Origin: Taishania sp965247975 | GTDB lineage: Bacteria > Bacteroidota > Bacteroidia > Flavobacteriales_D > Crocinitomicaceae | DNA length: 64,000 nt | Direction: 5' to 3' | Assembly (NCBI GenBank): GCA_965247975.1 | Contig: OZ252050.1 | Location: 434,001-498,000, forward strand | Part shown: positions 8,590 through 17,714 of the stretch, one piece after another | Position numbering within the stretch: the first letter of the stretch is position 1 | Layout of the letters: each line of letters opens with the position of its first letter | Translations under genes and position numbers: made by a program | The notes under the pieces: generated by a model | Databases searched by the model: none | What the model saw: only the letters and a program-made list of their open reading frames with translations | Told to the model about the DNA's origin: nothing

Positions 8590-9151
8590 CTGGTCTAAAA
8601 CTTACCCCAAGATTCAAGTTTGCATAAATGCACACATGAATAATCAACTGATTATTTAAAACATTAAGTAATGAAGGAAAATAAGGGCTTGTGGTTGACA
8701 TTTCCCGGATAGCCATCGGGAGGAAAATTTAGGTCACCTGCGGCGTTAAGGGAAAGTTATGTTTAGCTGACTTAAATAGAAAAACGACTGAAATGAATCA
8801 TAAGCTTACATAAAGCTTCTTAAAAAACCGAAAGGTTTCCTTAATTTTTACAATGATAACATAATGAGAAATTTAAAACCTTTAGTGAATAATTGTTTTG
8901 GGTAATTGCGTTAAATTGACTTCCCTGAAAGGGCAGGATAAGCTGTCGCTGCTTCACGATCCTTAATTATCTTCACTTCTTAATGTTAAAAAATTCAAAT
9001 ACATCGACGTGTAACATACTTATATTGTGAAGTTAACCTCCGATGTTTTTTAAACATTAAGGAGTACCAAAATTATAAGTTCATCGTTATTTTCGAATAA
9101 AACGAATTTAGGCACAATTGGTGGTAAATAAGTGAGGATTCAAAAAAACAA
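8590..9151. other. 562-bp intergenic region with several hairpins, no gene seen
   Basis: No convincing ORF is present. It contains a bulged hairpin CCCGGAT...ATCGGG (8704-8720), a small GAAA-capped hairpin AAACC-GAAA-GGTTT (8826-8839) with T-rich flanks on both strands, two AAGCTT palindromes close together, the 12-mer AAGCTGTCGCTG (8940-8951) found again at 59792-59803, and a longer nested inverted repeat at 8977-9063. Confidence 0.6.
8977..9063. repeat. Nested long inverted repeat, possible structured RNA
   Basis: TTCTTAATGTT (8977-8987) pairs with AACATTAAGGA (9053-9063) with one mismatch, and inside it ACATCG (9001-9006) pairs with CGATGT (9041-9046). CTTCAC (8971-8976), just outside, could also pair with GTGAAG (9027-9032) in the loop, allowing a pseudoknot. 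No gene is attached to it. Confidence 0.4.
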
Positions 9152-9967
9152 CTACTGAAATCTAACAGGGATTGTATAGTAAACATCCACTTTTTTTCCA
9201 TTATTTTCTCCAGGAATCCATTTTGGCATTCGCTCAACCATGCGAATGATTTCATCTTTTAGAAAACCTAAATTGCTTGGTATTCTCATTATTTCTGGTG
9301 AAACAATTTCTCCATTCGATTTCACAATAAATCGCACGTAAACATTGCCTTTCTCCGTAATTTTTTTCGAAGCAAAATAGTCATTGATGTAGGTAAACAA
9401 GGCATCCATTCCACCTGAATATTCGGGCATTTTTTCGCTGAATTGTAAAACTCCGTTGTTCACAGGTTCAATTGGTTCAGCAACCATGGCACCTTGAATA
9501 ACGGGATGAGGTTCAATTTCACCTAAAATCATGATTTCACCTTTCGTTGGGGTTTCTGCAGTGCACTGAACATTCTTGGTTGTGTCGACTGGTTGAGCAA
9601 TCTTTCCTACCGTAAATTCATTGTGAATTGCAGGAGGTGTTTGGATTGCTTGCGGTGGTTCTTGTGCACAAGCAGACAAACTGATCGAAACCAAAGCTAA
9701 AATGAGAAAAGCATGGTTGCGAGGTTGAGATTTGAGGACATTTACCAAAACGGGAACATCTTCATGCTGAAAATCAAATTGATCTTTGCGCAAGCGTCCA
9801 CAAACGGATTCATTGGGATTAGTCAAAATATATGTGATGATTTCTGCTCTGGAACTCGTAGTAAAATCCATCACACTTTTTACACACACTTCACAATGAC
9901 GCGATTTAACGCCAATTTTCATGTTGTTCCAATCTTCGTGGCACGGTTCTTTGATTTCTAATTTCAT
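9152..9967 (-). CDS. TonB C-terminal-domain protein with four-Cys N-terminal module
   Basis: The 271-aa protein has three parts. Residues 1-60 form a cytoplasmic module with C9, C25-x-x-C28 and C56-G-R, plus DFT at 34-36; four spaced Cys residues suggest a bound metal. Residues about 85-100 are one membrane segment (AFLILALVSISLSACA). A Pro-rich linker leads to a TonB-like C-terminal domain (about 180-271: MPEYSGGMDALFTYIND, VYVRFIVKSNGEI, WIPGENNGKKVDV). The same head is known from other Bacteroidota TonB-domain and regulatory-domain proteins. It may carry periplasmic force or signals rather than serve a specific transporter. No ExbB/ExbD is adjacent; those lie at 54.6 kb. Confidence 0.75.
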   Translation of the reverse strand: MKLEIKEPCHEDWNNMKIGVKSRHCEVCVKSVMDFTTSSRAEIITYILTNPNESVCGRLRKDQFDFQHEDVPVLVNVLKSQPRNHAFLILALVSISLSACAQEPPQAIQTPPAIHNEFTVGKIAQPVDTTKNVQCTAETPTKGEIMILGEIEPHPVIQGAMVAEPIEPVNNGVLQFSEKMPEYSGGMDALFTYINDYFASKKITEKGNVYVRFIVKSNGEIVSPEIMRIPSNLGFLKDEIIRMVERMPKWIPGENNGKKVDVYYTIPVRFQ

Positions 9968-10004
9968 GGCAAATGGATTTTATAAGTTGCTGTACAGATT
10001 AGTG

Positions 10005-10871
10005 TTAACTTGGTTCAATTTGTTTAGCTAGATCTGTATTGTTTTCATTTGTATCAATAAAGACATCAGGCTCATAGGTGACGCGTGCAAAGTTTTTAGT
10101 AATTAATTCACTTGAAACAATTTTGCCACTTTCATACTTCAAAATTTTATTGCGCCAAATTTCATTTTTTCGATAAAAATAATGTCCATTCTTTAGGAAT
10201 TGATGGTCTTTTTCGAATACATGATAACCGTATTCTAATTCTTGATTTATTCGAAGCTCACCTTCTAAACACTTTTCAGTAAACCACAAATTGAGTTGAA
10301 AAATATAATCTGTATTATTAGTGAATTGATAATCACGGTAATTGTAAAACACAGTTGCGCCACTTCCAAAAGGTAATACTCGGCCATCATCTGGGAATGG
10401 ATCAAAGGAGTGGTGGTAACGTTCGGTAACGGTTAATGGACTATGAATAACTAACCAATGAATGAGATTCGAAATTTGACAGATACCGCCACCAATTCCC
10501 GGTCTTGCTTCACCAAAGGACAATTCCATTCCAAGTAAATATCCTTTGCGTTTTGTAGGTAACCCAACTGTTCTACAAAAAGAAAACGTTTGACCAGGAT
10601 AAATTAAAACTCCATCAATTTTTTTTGCTGCAATTTTTAAGTTGGTCACCTTATTAATTTGAAGATACATGTTGTTTTCTCCAAGTTTCTTTAGCATCAC
10701 GGATTGATGTTTTTTGACTCTAAATGCAAGCTTGTCTTCGGAGAATGATCTAGTATACTTTTTATTGTCAAAGAACCAAGTTATCCTACGTTTTATTCGT
10801 CTTGACCATACAGCAATAAAATATAAAATTGGATGCCGTTGACTGACTAATTTACGGTTGTTATTCGACAT
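10005..10871 (-). CDS. VanW family protein
   Basis: The 288-aa protein carries the VanW core GQTFSFCRTVG, then GGGICQISNLIHWLVIHS, then ERYHHSFDPFPDDGRVLPFGSGATVFYNY, all diagnostic of the family. VanW proteins occur in some vancomycin-resistance clusters but their biochemical role is unknown, and this is no evidence of resistance. The N-terminus is basic and lacks a clear signal peptide. It lies 24 bp after the LETM1-like gene and 37 bp before the TonB-domain gene on the same strand, so the three probably form an operon. Confidence 0.88.
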   Translation of the reverse strand: MSNNNRKLVSQRHPILYFIAVWSRRIKRRITWFFDNKKYTRSFSEDKLAFRVKKHQSVMLKKLGENNMYLQINKVTNLKIAAKKIDGVLIYPGQTFSFCRTVGLPTKRKGYLLGMELSFGEARPGIGGGICQISNLIHWLVIHSPLTVTERYHHSFDPFPDDGRVLPFGSGATVFYNYRDYQFTNNTDYIFQLNLWFTEKCLEGELRINQELEYGYHVFEKDHQFLKNGHYFYRKNEIWRNKILKYESGKIVSSELITKNFARVTYEPDVFIDTNENNTDLAKQIEPS

Positions 10872-10895
10872 GGAGTTTGCTAAGGTTATATTCGA

Positions 10896-12146
10896 TTAAT
10901 CCACCTCATTCTCCTTAAAAGCCGAAGGTACCAAATCTGGCAACAATTTTAAAACGATAGGCAATAGAACAGCGCCACCTGGCAACATAAAAATGGCGAG
11001 CGCTGGAACGGATTTTACAATGTCCATGAACTGCGTTTTAACCATTTCTTTCTCTTCTTTGGACAATTCTTCCGTAGCTGATTTTTTAATTAATCCCACA
11101 AGTTGCTTGCTTTCTTTCAACTCAGCAGCCAATTTGTCCTTGTTGCGCATAATGACTTTTCCCCAACGTGAGCTTAAACTTGAATAAACTCGCTCATAGG
11201 AAGTAGTGCTCGCCAAATATGGAATTTTGGTGTGATTGTCCAAAACAAAATTCTCAATAATCACCATGTGTTCATCAAATTCTGCTTCGGGGATATCGAA
11301 ATGATTTGCCAATGAAGTCAGAAAACCAATTTCTTTTTCGGATGGCTCATGACCAGAGAAAATGGTCAAAATCGATAAATCAAGCACAAAGCGCTTCAAA
11401 AACCAATTTTCGGCAGCTGCTGATGTGAAATCTTCAAAAGTTGCTCCTTTTTTAATTTGTTTAATGGCTTTTGTTTTGAAATCATCACGCAGATTGGCAC
11501 TCGCCAAAAAAACATCAAAAATCGATTTTTCTTTTTCGTCCAAAATCCCATCCGCATAGGCCGCCATGGCCATAGAAGTGAGTGCATTGAAAGCATATTC
11601 GGAATAAAGATCCAAAGCGTCATCGTCATTTTCATGTAAAAAACGATGATACAGAACCACATTCAAATATACAAACACATTGTGCAGTGAACTTACCCAC
11701 CATTTGTTGGACAAAAGATTGAGTTTGATGTCAATTCGCTTAGCTAAAATGCGTTCTACTTTTTCAGAATCGGATTCCTTCAACATCAGATTTACAACAT
11801 TGAGCGGATTTTTGGCCGCATGTTTTTCATAAAACAACAAAAGTGACTGGATAAAGGCATCCTTATCCACATGTTGAATTTTATGATTTTGTTGGTAAAC
11901 CAATAAATGTGCTTCAAATAAAAGAAACTTTAATTTCTCCGAAGGAGTCCATTTGGAATCATCAATTTTGTTTGCAAAAATATAGCGTGTCGGCTGACCA
12001 AAAATCAACCCAGATCGACCAAAAAGTAAGAGTAAGAAATGCTCATCACTGCGAATGGCATGCTTGTTTCGATATCCTTTGATGGTTTTATTTTCAACCA
12101 AATCAAAGAATTTATTGATCCAACCTTTTGCTCCCGGCGACAACAT
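10896..12146 (-). CDS. TerB-like / LETM1-like domain protein
   Basis: The 416-aa protein is soluble apart from a hydrophobic end. Its centre (about 190-225) has MAMAAYADGILDEKEKSIFD, a TerB-type helical repeat with the conserved A-D-G...E pattern. The C-terminus, VPALAIFMLPGGAVLLPIVL followed by KLLPDLVPS, strongly resembles the LETM1 ribosome-binding region of mitochondrial inner-membrane proteins. A perfect -7 box (TAACTTTG, 12170-12177) gives it its own promoter, making it first in the operon with VanW and the TonB-domain protein. The function in bacteria is not established; I infer an envelope or ion-homeostasis role only weakly. Confidence 0.6.
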   Translation of the reverse strand: MLSPGAKGWINKFFDLVENKTIKGYRNKHAIRSDEHFLLLLFGRSGLIFGQPTRYIFANKIDDSKWTPSEKLKFLLFEAHLLVYQQNHKIQHVDKDAFIQSLLLFYEKHAAKNPLNVVNLMLKESDSEKVERILAKRIDIKLNLLSNKWWVSSLHNVFVYLNVVLYHRFLHENDDDALDLYSEYAFNALTSMAMAAYADGILDEKEKSIFDVFLASANLRDDFKTKAIKQIKKGATFEDFTSAAAENWFLKRFVLDLSILTIFSGHEPSEKEIGFLTSLANHFDIPEAEFDEHMVIIENFVLDNHTKIPYLASTTSYERVYSSLSSRWGKVIMRNKDKLAAELKESKQLVGLIKKSATEELSKEEKEMVKTQFMDIVKSVPALAIFMLPGGAVLLPIVLKLLPDLVPSAFKENEVD

Positions 12147-12169
12147 AGTTTTGTAGATATTTACAAGGA

Positions 12170-12177
12170 CAAAGTTA
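12170..12177 (-). promoter_or_regulatory. -7 promoter box TAACTTTG
   Basis: Perfect match to the Bacteroidota -7 consensus TAnnTTTG, 24 bp upstream of the LETM1-like gene start on the minus strand. No convincing -33 TTG was picked out. Confidence 0.6.
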
Positions 12178-12197
12178 GTTAAAAAGACTTATAGACA

Positions 12198-12353
12198 AGA
12201 CAAAAGACGAGAGACAGAAGACAAAGGACTAAATTTTTGAAACTCCCAGAATTTGAGTTGCTTTAACAAAATTTATTCCTCTACAAGAATTAGTCTCAAA
12301 GCGACGCAGGAGCGGTCTTTAGTCTTGAAGTGACGAAGGAACGGTCTTTTGTC
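12198..12353. repeat. Tandem 29-bp repeat and flanking inverted purine/pyrimidine tracts
   Basis: Two adjacent 29-nt copies (12292-12320 and 12321-12349) match at 24 of 29 positions, each ending CGGTCTTT. GACAAAAGAC (12198-12207) is inverted as GTCTTTTGTC (12344-12353), within purine-rich and pyrimidine-rich tracts respectively. It fills the spacer between two minus-strand genes; the T-run at 12354-12360 sits at the end of the downstream gene. No ORF is seen. Confidence 0.6.
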
Positions 12354-12362
12354 TTTTTTTGT

Positions 12363-14945
12363 CTAAATCTTTCCAGCCAAAACAATCGCTTTCTTAGCAA
12401 CAAATTCTAGTCCACCTTCTACTTGGAATGCTTCAAAAATCACAACATACGTTCCGATGCTTGCTTTGTTATTGAAATCATCAACGCCATCCCAAACTAT
12501 GGTGCCTTTTGCGCCGAGTAATTCGCTTTTTACAAGATCTCGAATCAATCTTCCTCGGTCGTCGTATATTTTTAAATTTCCAACCAAACCGTTAGTTTCT
12601 AATTCATAATTGATTTGCATCACATCTTCGAAACCATCGTTGTCTGGCGAAAAAGTTTCACTCGTAAAGCTCAATTCTCCTGATGAAACTGCTGGATAAT
12701 ATTGAGAATTTTCTCGTCCTGGTGTCCCGAAACCGATTGCTTCAGCAGCTGTGTGCCAGTTATTTTGGTTTTGACTAACTCCGTTTGGATCCATTCGTTC
12801 CAATGATTTTCCTTTGTCGTCGTCCATTAACCTAAAATGCCAATCGTCCGAATAAGAAACTTTGTCCATAATGCCACTGGACAATGGAATAGGAGCGATG
12901 ACATACACCGTGCTTGAATCTGTATTCAAACTTGGTAAAGTCAAGGTCAAAAATTTGTCTGGAACGGCAACAGGATAATTGGCGACCGCAAAAGCTGGAT
13001 TTGCACCAACAACAACGTAATCGTTTGGTGCCAACAAATAATTTGAATTAATGGTCTTAATATTCGCAATCGTGTCATCATCAAAATTGGCAAAAGCCCA
13101 ATCTTTTAAGTTCAATAGTTTGTTGGATTTGTTGTACAATTCCACCCAATCACTTCCACCAGTTAATGGATTGAACAGAATTTCATTGATTACAACATCG
13201 CCAATGGCAGGAATAGCGGGCAATGCAAAATTGCCGATTAAAGTTGTTGCATTTAAAGAACAATCGGAAACATTGGGAAGTGAAATAGAATAGTTTTGAC
13301 TTTCCGCTAAAAGTTCGTTGAATTGGATTCCCATAGTTGTAAGAAACGGTCCAACAATAGTGCGCGACAACTCAGACAAACTAGGATTTGTAGAAATTAG
13401 CGCTGTTGCCAATGAAGTTGAATCCATTCCTTCGCTAAACGTTATTTCAATACTGCTTGATGTGTTTGCAAAAACTTGAATTAAGCTTGGAGCTTGCGAA
13501 TCAGGGGTTATATCGTTTACGGAATTCAACAAACCTGGCGTACCACCAATAGAAGCATTACTTGCTTTCCAATTGGATGCGCCTGAACAGGGGGCGTTTG
13601 GATTTATACGTTCAATCGTATAACCACCGTCTGCCTTAATTTCATCTTGATACCACGCATCAGTATATGAAATTTTATCAATTTCAACCAACAAGTCGCT
13701 TTTTAAAACAATGTCATCGCCAGCATTATTTAAACTTGGAAAACTAGTTACGGCAATTCCAGTTGGAAAATCAATGAGGGAAGAACTCGAACATAAAATT
13801 TTATATTCTCCCGGAAGAATTAGACCAGCCTGAACCGTTCCGTCTGAAGATGCATCGCCCAGTTTCCATCCTAATAAATTAATGACTTTTGTGCTTCGGT
13901 TAAAGATTTCTACGAACTCTAATTCCGGTAATCCTATAACAGGACTCGGATCGCACATAAATTCGTTAATGATAATATCACCAGCAACGGCAACTTCGGG
14001 AACAAAATATCCGAAATTTGTATTTTCTGAGACTGATGGATTTCCAGGCACATCTTCAATATTATTGGTCAAAAGTGTGTACGTATTTCCATTCGTCAAT
14101 GCCAACGCTGGAACCACATGAACAAGTGCTGGATTTGAGCCATCAACCGTTGCAGAAAGAACTCCAATAAAAGGCTGAATATCGTAATTATTGGCATCCT
14201 GAGCAGTTGTGATATCTACGGCTTCGTTAAATAACACATCAACGAGATTTGCATTTATCGCAGTTGCAGAAACCACTGTTGGTGGAGCTGTGTCAAAAAT
14301 TTCATCGCCAGCGTAAACTTCATCAAAATAGTATTTTGTGATGTTACCTGCTGTATACGTGCAAATATAACCCGTGTGTGTTCCTAATAGATTGGTTGCT
14401 TCCGTTCCTGTGCCCACTTGAGCAAATGCCGTTCCACCAGCTGGATCCACAAAAAGCGTCCAATCTCCAGAAGCATTGCGTAAAACTCGCACGCCAATGG
14501 TGAAACTTGCGGCGATGGATCCATCTGCAGACGCACAAATTTGGGTAGAAACTCCACCAACTTGTTTCATTAATCGTACAGCATCGGTTGACAGAGATTC
14601 TCCAAGTTGAATGTAAAATCCATCTGGATTCGTTGTTAAATCTGCACTTGCAGCGGTCAAATAAAACCGACCAAAATTACTGCTTGACGGAGAAGTGCTA
14701 ATTTTCGCCCAAAATTTCCATTCTTTGCCATTTAGTGTACTCAAACCATGAGGTGTTGAAAGATAAGAAGTTCCAGCAACAGTGCCGTTTAGCTGTACTT
14801 GTTCGCTTACATTGACAATGAAATCAGCAGTTGTTCCGCCCCACGTTGGATTGGATGTGAAATCCAAGTCCGAAAAATTATCAGTGATTTGCGCACGATA
14901 CGCAAAGGATAATGAACAAATCAGTATGTAGAAAAAGTACCTCAT
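12363..14945 (-). CDS. Secreted lamin-tail-domain surface protein with FlgD-like C-terminus
   Basis: The ATG at 14945 gives a signal peptide (MRYFFYILICSLSFAYRAQ) and an 860-aa product. The frame stays open to 15311, but that would add a long non-signal leader and overlap asd. The N-terminal 200 residues look like a jelly-roll lectin/LamG-type domain (WKFWAKISTS...). Then come a bacterial Ig-like segment (PPTVVSATAINANLVDVLF), lamin tail domain 1 (GDIIINEFMCDPSP...LPELEFVEIFNRS), another Ig-like segment, lamin tail domain 2 (GDVVINEILFNPLTGGSDWVEL), and a FlgD-Ig-like end (ETFSPDNDGFEDVMQINY to the C-terminus) that probably serves T9SS export. Likely cell-surface or secreted; the ligand is unknown. 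Confidence 0.75.
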   Translation of the reverse strand: MRYFFYILICSLSFAYRAQITDNFSDLDFTSNPTWGGTTADFIVNVSEQVQLNGTVAGTSYLSTPHGLSTLNGKEWKFWAKISTSPSSSNFGRFYLTAASADLTTNPDGFYIQLGESLSTDAVRLMKQVGGVSTQICASADGSIAASFTIGVRVLRNASGDWTLFVDPAGGTAFAQVGTGTEATNLLGTHTGYICTYTAGNITKYYFDEVYAGDEIFDTAPPTVVSATAINANLVDVLFNEAVDITTAQDANNYDIQPFIGVLSATVDGSNPALVHVVPALALTNGNTYTLLTNNIEDVPGNPSVSENTNFGYFVPEVAVAGDIIINEFMCDPSPVIGLPELEFVEIFNRSTKVINLLGWKLGDASSDGTVQAGLILPGEYKILCSSSSLIDFPTGIAVTSFPSLNNAGDDIVLKSDLLVEIDKISYTDAWYQDEIKADGGYTIERINPNAPCSGASNWKASNASIGGTPGLLNSVNDITPDSQAPSLIQVFANTSSSIEITFSEGMDSTSLATALISTNPSLSELSRTIVGPFLTTMGIQFNELLAESQNYSISLPNVSDCSLNATTLIGNFALPAIPAIGDVVINEILFNPLTGGSDWVELYNKSNKLLNLKDWAFANFDDDTIANIKTINSNYLLAPNDYVVVGANPAFAVANYPVAVPDKFLTLTLPSLNTDSSTVYVIAPIPLSSGIMDKVSYSDDWHFRLMDDDKGKSLERMDPNGVSQNQNNWHTAAEAIGFGTPGRENSQYYPAVSSGELSFTSETFSPDNDGFEDVMQINYELETNGLVGNLKIYDDRGRLIRDLVKSELLGAKGTIVWDGVDDFNNKASIGTYVVIFEAFQVEGGLEFVAKKAIVLAGKI

Positions 14946-14972
14946 GAATGCATTTAAGAGGGTTAAATATAC

Positions 14973-14980
14973 TAATTTTG
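14973..14980 (+). promoter_or_regulatory. -7 promoter box TAATTTTG for asd
   Basis: Exact TAnnTTTG match 26 bp before the asd start. The divergent surface-protein gene begins at 14945; TATATTTA on the other strand is a near-match for its own promoter. Confidence 0.6.
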
Positions 14981-15006
14981 ACGTGCAAATTAAAATGTAA
15001 TCCAAA

Positions 15007-15993
15007 ATGAGAGTTGCTGTTGTTGGAGCCACGGGAATGGTTGGTTCAATCATGTTGAAAGTGTTGCGGGAAGAAAATTTTCCAATCACCGAATTAATTC
15101 CTGTTGCATCTGAAAAATCTGTTGGAACAAAAATTGATTTTGGTGGAAACGAATATACCGTCGTGGGACTTGAAACAGCAGTAAACATGCGCCCTGACAT
15201 TGCGATTTTTTCGGCAGGTGGAGAAACTTCCTTGGCTTGGGCACCGAAATTTGCAGAAGTTGGAACAACGGTGATTGACAACTCTTCAGCATGGAGAATG
15301 GATCCAGACAAAAAATTAATTGTACCAGAAATTAACGGTCACTTAATAGAAAAATCAGATAAAATTATTGCAAATCCAAATTGCAGCACAATACAACTCG
15401 TACTCGCTTTGTTGCCTTTACATAAAAAATATACCGTAAAACGAGTAGTAGTTTCTACCTATCAATCCATCACTGGAACAGGAGTGAAAGCAGTTCAACA
15501 AATGGAAAATGAGCGTGCATCAATTGATGGAGAAATGGCTTATGCTTATCCGATTGATAAAAATTGTATTCCGCATTGTGATTCATTTTTAGACAATGGT
15601 TACACCAAAGAAGAGATGAAACTTTCCAACGAAACAAAGAAGATTTTAGATCCGAATATTTTGGTGACTGCTACTGCGGTTCGAGTGCCTGTCGTTGGAG
15701 GTCATTCCGAGGCTGTGAATGTTGAATTTGAAAATGATTTTGACTTGGCAGAAGTACGCCAGTTATTGCACAATCAAGCTGGAATTACCTTAAAGGATGA
15801 TCCAACAACAAATTCGTACCCCATGCCGAAATATGCGGAAGGAAAGAACGATGTTTTTGTTGGTCGCATCCGTAGAGATGAAACTCAAGCAAATACCTTG
15901 AACATGTGGGTGGTTGCTGATAATTTGCGCAAAGGTGCGGCGACAAATGCCGTTCAAATTGCTAAATTGTTGTTGGATAAAGGATTGGTTTAA
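15007..15993 (+). CDS. asd: Aspartate-semialdehyde dehydrogenase
   Basis: Catalyses NADPH-dependent reduction of aspartyl phosphate to aspartate semialdehyde, feeding lysine, diaminopimelate, threonine and methionine synthesis. The 328-aa length is normal. Motifs are the nucleotide loop VVGATGMVGSIML (4-16), catalytic Cys in ANPNCSTIQLVLAL (about 123), and YQSITGTGVKAVQQ. The substrate-binding VRVPVVGGHSEAVNVEF contains the catalytic His. It is a monocistronic plus-strand gene between two minus-strand surface-protein genes. Confidence 0.96.
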   Translation: MRVAVVGATGMVGSIMLKVLREENFPITELIPVASEKSVGTKIDFGGNEYTVVGLETAVNMRPDIAIFSAGGETSLAWAPKFAEVGTTVIDNSSAWRMDPDKKLIVPEINGHLIEKSDKIIANPNCSTIQLVLALLPLHKKYTVKRVVVSTYQSITGTGVKAVQQMENERASIDGEMAYAYPIDKNCIPHCDSFLDNGYTKEEMKLSNETKKILDPNILVTATAVRVPVVGGHSEAVNVEFENDFDLAEVRQLLHNQAGITLKDDPTTNSYPMPKYAEGKNDVFVGRIRRDETQANTLNMWVVADNLRKGAATNAVQIAKLLLDKGLV

Positions 15994-15996
15994 AGA

Positions 15997-17490
15997 CTAT
16001 TCGATGACTATCTTTTTCGACAAGACTTCACCAGAGGACATTGTCAATTGAAGCACGTAAACACCAGGTAGTTTAGTTTTGAGAATCACTCTACTTTCAT
16101 CATCGAAACGATCAAAAACACAATTTTTTCCGTCTAGACTAACTAAGTTATATGCTAACACGTTTTCCTTTGTTTGAATTATGATTTCACCATTTGATGG
16201 GTTTGGATATACATAGAATTTTGGCTCGTGAATCTCATCAGATAATCCCAAGCCATTAGTAAATTCAAAAGCACCGATGTCCATGCCGAGTCCAATATTA
16301 CTTCTAAGACCCAAAGGCAATGAAAAATCAACGTATTGATTGTAAGGCGTCAACGGATACATGGTGTTGGTTGTGCCTGGAGGCGTAGCTTGATCAATGG
16401 CCGCTGTAGAACCACTTGTTAAGTGAAAATTATCGTTTGGACCATCTAGAAAATTCAAATTCAAATAATTCGTAGCATAGACATTTTTCATGGAATCAAG
16501 AACAGCAGGAGTGTTGGCGCCAAACCAAGCATTGGATGCACCTGGTGCGGACGCAAAAATGTTGTTGTACACTTTAAACGCATTGATGCCACTACTTGGC
16601 GTAATGTTAAATAAGCGCACATTTCCAACGAAACGATTGATCACCGTGTTGTTCACAAAATAGAAATTTTGCATTGGATTGGTCACAGCATCATAACGAA
16701 CAATCGAATGATTTGCTCCGGATGCTCCTTGAATAAACACATTTCCAATTACAACACACAAACCTCCTTGGGCAATGTTGAGTTCATAACTTCCATATCC
16801 AGTGCTTCCTTCATCAATGAAATTGTATTCGATGTAATTCATCAACGCCCTTGTTTTGATTGAGTTTGCTTGTCCGCGTGGATGATGCAAATAGCAATTG
16901 CGTAGCGTAAAAACGGTTGTGCTTGCGCCTATGTACAAGTGATGCTCATAGCCCGAATGCGTTGGGTCGTCAGGCAGTTGATACCCATTGTTGTCAAATT
17001 CAGAATTTTCGATGAGAACTTCACTACCTATTACGCTGCCATTGCCTTCCAAAATTCCATTCTGGCAATTCATGAATTTACAATCTCTAACCGTTAGGTT
17101 TCGCGCTTGAAAGCGAATTCCTGCCCCATTTGCACCATCTGCATCAGATACTTGAGCTCCATCAAATACGATGTTTATGATCGTTGGATTGTCGGAATCA
17201 ACTGGAATTTCGAAGACAAAAATCCCTTTTCCATTTGGTATATCGCCTGAATATCGAAGAATTGTTCGATTGGCTAATGTTCCTAGCCCGATGAATGTCA
17301 AATTTTTCTTTGTCCATTTCGATGCATCGTTCAAATAAACACCACCTGCAATTAGAATCGAATCGCCATCTTCCACTAAATTCACCAGCTGACTTGGCAA
17401 TGTGTAGGTTTCCGTTGGACCAACATTCCACGTAGTTGCAAACGAAATTGGCGCTGAAAGCAATGCTAAAAGGACAAAATAAGTTTTCAT
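15997..17490 (-). CDS. Secreted parallel beta-helix protein with T9SS sorting domain
   Basis: The 497-aa protein has a signal peptide (1-18, ISFA). It then has rungs of a right-handed parallel beta-helix (repeated short hydrophobic strands with Asn turns, e.g. FTLRNCYLHHPRG, FYFVNNTVINRF, AFKVYNNIFAS), resembling pectate lyase-like or polysaccharide-binding folds. A linker leads to a type A T9SS sorting domain (FYVYPNPSNGEIII ... GVYVLQLTMSSGEVLSKKIVIE). No catalytic set is obvious, so enzyme activity is uncertain. The stop lies 3 bp from the asd stop, convergent. Confidence 0.78.
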   Translation of the reverse strand: MKTYFVLLALLSAPISFATTWNVGPTETYTLPSQLVNLVEDGDSILIAGGVYLNDASKWTKKNLTFIGLGTLANRTILRYSGDIPNGKGIFVFEIPVDSDNPTIINIVFDGAQVSDADGANGAGIRFQARNLTVRDCKFMNCQNGILEGNGSVIGSEVLIENSEFDNNGYQLPDDPTHSGYEHHLYIGASTTVFTLRNCYLHHPRGQANSIKTRALMNYIEYNFIDEGSTGYGSYELNIAQGGLCVVIGNVFIQGASGANHSIVRYDAVTNPMQNFYFVNNTVINRFVGNVRLFNITPSSGINAFKVYNNIFASAPGASNAWFGANTPAVLDSMKNVYATNYLNLNFLDGPNDNFHLTSGSTAAIDQATPPGTTNTMYPLTPYNQYVDFSLPLGLRSNIGLGMDIGAFEFTNGLGLSDEIHEPKFYVYPNPSNGEIIIQTKENVLAYNLVSLDGKNCVFDRFDDESRVILKTKLPGVYVLQLTMSSGEVLSKKIVIE

Positions 17491-17714
17491 GGCAAAATTT
17501 TGATTTTTGATAAAGGTAAGGAAGATTGTTGGTTTTTGATGTTATTACAATTTGGGAGGGCTTTCGGTATGTATCGATTTTTCATTAAAGTATAGACAAT
17601 TTAGCAAACAGAGAAGTATTGTTCAAGAATTCTCTGAAATGATAAAAAGGTCGGGTTATTAATCATAATTTTTGGAGACGAATCTCTATACACCAATTCA
17701 TTTGACGCATGTGG

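Noticed and set aside
10005..10871. Vancomycin resistance gene
   Set aside because: VanW proteins occur widely outside van clusters, and no vanH/A/X or VanRS-like gene is present here.
12363..15311. Longer surface protein beginning at 15311
   Set aside because: It would overlap asd and bury the signal peptide; the ATG at 14945 is correct.
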